Notes under the pieces: model-generated
Told to the model about the DNA's origin: nothing
Seen by the model: only the letters and a program-made list of their open reading frames with translations
Databases searched by the model: none
Part shown: positions 12,739 through 16,149 of the stretch, piece by piece
Layout: each line of letters starts with the position of its first letter
Position numbering within the stretch: the first letter of the stretch is position 1
Assembly: GCA_013202925.1 (NCBI GenBank)
Contig: JABMRA010000024.1
Coordinates: forward strand, 1 to 16,149
DNA: 16,149 nucleotides
Source of the DNA: Candidatus Omnitrophota bacterium
Lineage (GTDB): Bacteria > Omnitrophota > Gorgyraeia > Gorgyraeales > Gorgyraeaceae
Direction: 5' to 3'
Made by a program: the position numbers and the translations under genes

Positions 12739-13301
12739 TGTCAAAGGAAAAGATTATCTTTTGGCCGCTCCTTGCCGTATTTATAGGACTCATGATCTTT
12801 GGCCTTGGCTCTCAGGGAAAGAAAAAAGAGGCGACAGAGGAGCTGTTGAAGGATATAGAGCTGGCAACAAAAAAGACCATGGCCAAAAAAAAGGCCGCAA
12901 AGGAGAAATGGGATTTTGACGAAATAAGGGCAAGGGATATCCTGGCCGCCTACAATCTTCTTCTGGAACGCAGCCCGTTTTTCAAGGTAAGGCCCGAAGG
13001 AGATGTTGTAGAAAAAGTAGAGGTGATCCCGCTTAAAGAAGAGCCCAAAGAGCCTATCTTTAAATACAAGGGCAGGGTGATGATGGGCTCGACTGTCATG
13101 GTGATTATTGAAGACCATGGGACTGGAAAGAGCACTTTTGTAAAGGAAGGCGATATGGTCGGTGACTTCATGGTATTGCGTATAGATGATAAAGAGGTCG
13201 CGCTCAAGAAAAGAGGCGGGGAAGAGATCATACTGAGCACTGTCAAGAAACAGAGAGAAGAGAAGAAGGCAAAAGAAGAGACCGGAGATGAGAAAGATTA
13301 A
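12735..13301 (+). CDS. pilP: PilP/GspC-like periplasmic linker to the secretin
   Basis: 188 residues. A membrane anchor (about 7-26) is followed by a highly charged, lysine-rich helix (about 28-70). ERSPFFKV (78-85) recalls the RNPF motif of this family, and a small beta domain follows: FKYKGRVMMGSTVMVII (109-125), FVKEGDMVGDFMVLRIDDKEVALK (135-158). This is the homology-region fold of PilP and GspC, which bridges the inner-membrane complex to the N-terminal domains of the secretin. PilP is usually a lipoprotein; here the anchor is a membrane helix without a lipobox, closer to GspC. The C-terminus is a charged tail. Two ATGs are adjacent (12735 and 12738), and the first overlaps pilO by four bases. 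GTGKST at 129-134 is a chance likeness to a P-loop. Confidence 0.78.
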   Translation: MMSKEKIIFWPLLAVFIGLMIFGLGSQGKKKEATEELLKDIELATKKTMAKKKAAKEKWDFDEIRARDILAAYNLLLERSPFFKVRPEGDVVEKVEVIPLKEEPKEPIFKYKGRVMMGSTVMVIIEDHGTGKSTFVKEGDMVGDFMVLRIDDKEVALKKRGGEEIILSTVKKQREEKKAKEETGDEKD

Positions 13302-15996
13302 AGCTGGGATTGGGATGATTAATTACGTAGAGATTCAAAAAATCCGCCGAAGCCTATCTTCTATGAAGATTCTTCTTTGGCGAAGGCGGATGATTAATTA
13401 CGTAGAGATTCAAAAAATCCGCCGAAGCCTATCTTCTATGAAGATTCTTCTTTGGCGAAGGCGGATAATTAATATTTGGGTGATCGTTGCAGTGCTTTCA
13501 TTGTCTTTTTATGGGCAGGCCTTTGCCTTATTCGATTCTTCTTACAGCAACAGATCCGCGATGTATTCAAGGGTCGACCTGAAGAAGTATTTTGAAAAGG
13601 CCATGTCTTTGTTTGAATCCGGCAGGTATAAGGAGGCGGTTGAATTATTTGAAAGTCTAATCGAAACAGAGAAGACCCAGAAGGAGTCCTATTTTACGCC
13701 TTTTGCAGAGATATACATCGACAAGTCCAGGGCCAGGATGAAAGAGCGGTTTATCCTGGAGGATAGGAAATGGGCGCGCATGAAAAAGGATGTAGTGGAC
13801 GAGGCAGAGAAGCTGGCCAAGCAAGAGGCGGAGGAGATTGAAAGGGCGGAGCGGGAAAAGGCCTTGCGCGAGAAAGAGGCGAGACAGAAGGAGGAAGAGG
13901 CCAGGCGGAAGATAGAGCAAGAGGTCAAAAAGAAAAAGGCGCAGCAGTTGGCAAAGAAGGTAAGGGGCGTGTACGAGCAGGCCTTGAGGTATTATAAAGA
14001 AGGGAATTATCCCAAGGCCATTGTGGAATTTAAAAGTATTAAGGAGCTGGATCCAAAGACAAAACTTGTTGCGCAGGCAGGCCTTTTTATAGAAAAGGCG
14101 CGGTCCGAGTTAAAGAAGGAAGAAGAAAAGGAACTTCTGGCAAAGATGGAGGCAGCGAGATTCGCCAGGATAGAGATGGAGAGAGAGGAAACGCGCAGGC
14201 AGGCTGAGGCAGAACGTAAACGCATTGAAAGAGAAAGACAGGACAGGGAAAAGGCCAGACTCAGGGAGATCTTTGAGAAAAGGTTAGTGGCTACCGAGAA
14301 AAGAGAGCGGATTAAAAAGATAGAAGGCTACATGGATACAGCAAGAAGACATGCGCATGAAGAAAGCTATGAAGAGGCGCTGGAGGTCCTGGGTAAGGCC
14401 ATGGCAGAGTTTCCGGAAAACGAGAGGTTCAAGGATATATTACACTATGTCGAGATACAGAAGGTAAGGATGGAAGAAAATGCATTGAAAAGGGCCAGGG
14501 AGATCACAGAGGAGAAGATGCTCTTAGAGGTGGCCAAGAAGCACCTGCTCCCTGAAGAAAAGATGGGCGTGCTGGAAAAGAAAAAAGACATAATCCCGCT
14601 CGTAAAGATCCCGGAGATAAGAAAGAGACTCAAGATACCCATAAGCGTTGACTTTAAAGAGGTAGAGCTGGACTATGTGTTGGGTTTTCTCTCTGATGCC
14701 ACAGGCGTCAATATAGTGCCTTCGAGCGAGATAGATATGGCCGAGAAAAAGGTCACCATGAAGATAAAGGATATGCCGCTTGAGGAGGCATTGAGATATA
14801 TATTGAAGGCGCAGGACCTTGTCTACAGGATAGAAGAAGATGCTGTCTGGGTGGCCACAAAAGAGGAGCTGGACAACGAGAACATAGATACCCGCGTGTA
14901 TTTTATGAATCAGGGCATAGGGAGGTTCGCTGAATTTTCAGGGAGCTTGGGCGAGGAAGGCGGGGACTCATCGTCCACAGAAGTCAAGACAGTAAAAGAC
15001 ATACTTGAAAACTCTGTTGACTGGCCAAAGGATTCGAAATTGACGCTGGATGACAGGACAGGCGCCTTGATAATAAGCAATATCCCTTCGAACCTGGCGA
15101 TCGTAGAAAACCTGCTATACAATCTGGACGTAACGCCCAAGCAGGTCTTGATAGAGGCAAAGTTTTTAGAGATAAAGGTGACCGATGTGGATGAGCTTGG
15201 TTTTGAGTGGAAATTGGACAGCGACTGGGGGACCAAGCAGAATAACGCGAAACAAAACCTACACGGCTTTTCATCCGGCAGCGGCGCGGATTTTTCAGAT
15301 TTTAGCCGCTCAAGCGAGGGCTTCAATCTGACATATCAGGGTATATTGAGCCATCCGCAGTTTCAGATGGTCCTGCATGCCCTGAAAGAAAAGCAGAATG
15401 TAAAGACCCTGTCTGCGCCGAGGATAACCACATTGAATAACCAGGCCGCCACGATAGAGGTCATAGACGAGTATATCTATCCTACCAGATACGAGGTGAG
15501 TCTGGTGCAGTACGATATAAATGGCGACGGAGATTTTGACGATGCAGGTGAGACAGAGTGGGCAAATATACCGCAGGATTTTGTCACAAGGGATGTCGGT
15601 ATACTCCTGCATGTCAAGCCAAGCGTCGGGGTGGATAATAAGACGATCACCCTCGCGCTTACTCCGGAGGTGAGCGAACAGGATTCCACGACTTCCGCGT
15701 ATTCATATTCAGGAGGCGTCTCGATACCTAATTTCAAGACCAGGAATCTGAGCACGAGTGTTATTGTTGAAAGCGGCGAGACAGTTGTCATGGGAGGCCT
15801 GATAAGCGAGTCCAATACCAATACCGAGACCAAGGTGCCGTTCCTGGGCGATCTGCCTTTGGTGGGGGGGCTCTTTAGAAAAAATACGGACAGCATGGAG
15901 CGCAGAAATCTTTTGATATTTGTTACAGCAACTGTCTTGAACGAGGAGGAGGGCGTGATGGCGAGCGCTCCCGAAGAAGGGGACATAAAGAGATAA
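13288..15996 (+). CDS. pilQ: Outer-membrane secretin (PilQ/GspD type) with TPR and coiled-coil N-terminus
   Basis: 902 residues as drawn. Residues 10-59 are two 25-residue copies of a translated palindromic repeat. The export signal follows (hydrophobic core about 63-75, then GQAFA ending at 80), so the ATG at 13438 (MKILLWRRR...) would alone give a normal signal peptide. TPR-like repeats lie at about 100-150, 225-270 and 345-400, separated by Lys/Glu/Arg-rich coiled coils (about 160-225 and 270-345). An STN/N0 domain spans about 450-522, a secretin N domain about 565-615 (SKLTLDDRTGALIISNIP), and the secretin barrel about 615-885 with VPFLGDLPLVGGLFR (850-864) and the final ERRNLLIFVTATVL. 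DINGDGDFDDAGE (743-755) is a calcium-type loop inside the barrel region. It forms the outer-membrane channel for the pilus or pseudopilus. The start at 13288 overlaps pilP by 14 bases with only GGAG next to it; TPR plus secretin is also seen in Amuc_1098. Confidence 0.93.
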   Translation: MRKIKAGIGMINYVEIQKIRRSLSSMKILLWRRRMINYVEIQKIRRSLSSMKILLWRRRIINIWVIVAVLSLSFYGQAFALFDSSYSNRSAMYSRVDLKKYFEKAMSLFESGRYKEAVELFESLIETEKTQKESYFTPFAEIYIDKSRARMKERFILEDRKWARMKKDVVDEAEKLAKQEAEEIERAEREKALREKEARQKEEEARRKIEQEVKKKKAQQLAKKVRGVYEQALRYYKEGNYPKAIVEFKSIKELDPKTKLVAQAGLFIEKARSELKKEEEKELLAKMEAARFARIEMEREETRRQAEAERKRIERERQDREKARLREIFEKRLVATEKRERIKKIEGYMDTARRHAHEESYEEALEVLGKAMAEFPENERFKDILHYVEIQKVRMEENALKRAREITEEKMLLEVAKKHLLPEEKMGVLEKKKDIIPLVKIPEIRKRLKIPISVDFKEVELDYVLGFLSDATGVNIVPSSEIDMAEKKVTMKIKDMPLEEALRYILKAQDLVYRIEEDAVWVATKEELDNENIDTRVYFMNQGIGRFAEFSGSLGEEGGDSSSTEVKTVKDILENSVDWPKDSKLTLDDRTGALIISNIPSNLAIVENLLYNLDVTPKQVLIEAKFLEIKVTDVDELGFEWKLDSDWGTKQNNAKQNLHGFSSGSGADFSDFSRSSEGFNLTYQGILSHPQFQMVLHALKEKQNVKTLSAPRITTLNNQAATIEVIDEYIYPTRYEVSLVQYDINGDGDFDDAGETEWANIPQDFVTRDVGILLHVKPSVGVDNKTITLALTPEVSEQDSTTSAYSYSGGVSIPNFKTRNLSTSVIVESGETVVMGGLISESNTNTETKVPFLGDLPLVGGLFRKNTDSMERRNLLIFVTATVLNEEEGVMASAPEEGDIKR
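13315..13465 (+). repeat. Tandem 75-base duplication of the TCCGCC palindromic repeat, translated in frame
   Basis: Two identical 75-base units (13315-13389 and 13390-13464) each contain the palindrome TCCGCCGAAGCC ... GGCGAAGGCGGA (13343-13390 and 13418-13465). Inside each, ATCTTC-TAT-GAAGAT forms a smaller hairpin. The arms match the intergenic copy at 1021-1075, with the same GAA/GAA internal loop. Each unit encodes 25 residues (MINYVEIQKIRRSLSS, then MKILLWRRR), and 75 being a multiple of 3 keeps the frame. The absence of any difference between the units points to a recent duplication. Confidence 0.95.
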
Positions 15997-16149
15997 TGAA
16001 AAGGTATACCCTTATATTTTTATTTATTATTTTATTTTTCCCTGCGGCGGATTCAGGTGCCTACGAGGTCAAGTCTCTAGAGCACGGAGAGGACAGGGAT
16101 GTCCTGTCTATTGTAGAGACCCCTGAGATCAGGAAAGAGCTCCAGACGC
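15996..16149 (+). CDS. Exported protein, N-terminal fragment (cut by the window end)
   Basis: The ATG at 15996 overlaps the secretin stop codon by one base (TAATG), so it continues the operon. The 51 visible codons are open to the end of the window. MKRYTLIFLFIILFFPAADS is a signal peptide, and the mature part begins GAYEVKSLEHGEDRDVLSIV. ETPEIRKELQ (about 41-50) resembles KIPEIRKRLK just before the STN domain of the secretin (440-449), so a second protein with an STN-type domain is possible. This is a guess from ten residues; the function cannot be called. Confidence 0.75.
   Translation, partial: MKRYTLIFLFIILFFPAADSGAYEVKSLEHGEDRDVLSIVETPEIRKELQT

Noticed and set aside
13119..13136. P-loop-like GTGKST in the PilP-like protein
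   Set aside because: It lies between two beta strands of a small periplasmic domain, without a Walker B motif or an ATPase fold.
13315..13465. Possible CRISPR-like array (regular palindromic repeats)
   Set aside because: There are only two units, directly joined without spacers, lying in an open reading frame; it is a tandem duplication.

Overview
The window is a stretch of bacterial chromosome with moderate GC, densely coded, and every gene I can support lies on the + strand. No rRNA, tRNA, transposase or CRISPR array is visible. The gene content resembles the PVC superphylum, most likely Candidatus Omnitrophota. The reasons are a PilM/PilO/PilP/secretin cluster of the kind known from Akkermansia (Amuc_1098-1102), large secreted proteins with lamin-tail and Ig-like modules, a secreted protein with an HIQDLHTNAEAQ-type motif, and small palindromic repeats placed inside reading frames. 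The phylum assignment is inference; no marker gene such as rRNA is present.

Layout. Positions 1-93 hold a GC-rich direct repeat ahead of dcd (dCTP deaminase, 94-648), which ends in a near-perfect terminator. Positions 694-1099 contain no convincing gene. They hold a textbook sigma70 promoter followed by two hairpin-plus-U-tract elements that look like one or two structured RNAs, then a hairpin and a copy of a TCCGCC...GGCGGA palindromic repeat. A secreted 708-residue protein of unknown function follows (1100-3226), then gpmA (3354-4115) and a small multi-helix membrane protein of the mechanosensitive-channel TM-helix type (4200-4871), each of the last two with its own promoter and the last with a strong terminator.

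The second half concerns the cell envelope and secretion or pili. A very large GspK-like tip pseudopilin (4989-8102) carries a lamin-tail domain interrupted by a beta-sandwich-like module that occurs three times in the protein. Next is a secreted Ig/FnIII-like protein (8217-10010) with its own terminator. A new transcription unit then starts at about 10189: a small MerR-type DNA-binding protein, a PilM-PilN fusion, PilO, PilP, a TPR/coiled-coil secretin, and the start of another exported protein cut by the window end. Genes in this unit abut or overlap by 1-14 bases, so it is almost certainly one operon building the inner-membrane alignment complex and the outer-membrane secretin of a type IV pilus or type II secretion machine. 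No ATPase, platform protein or major pilin is in the window.

The most interesting points are the PilM-PilN fusion, the nested-domain GspK-like protein, a tandemly duplicated palindromic repeat that is translated in frame and supplies the signal-peptide n-region of the secretin, two promoters placed so close to their start codons that leaderless mRNAs are implied, and the orphan structured RNA region at 706-959.
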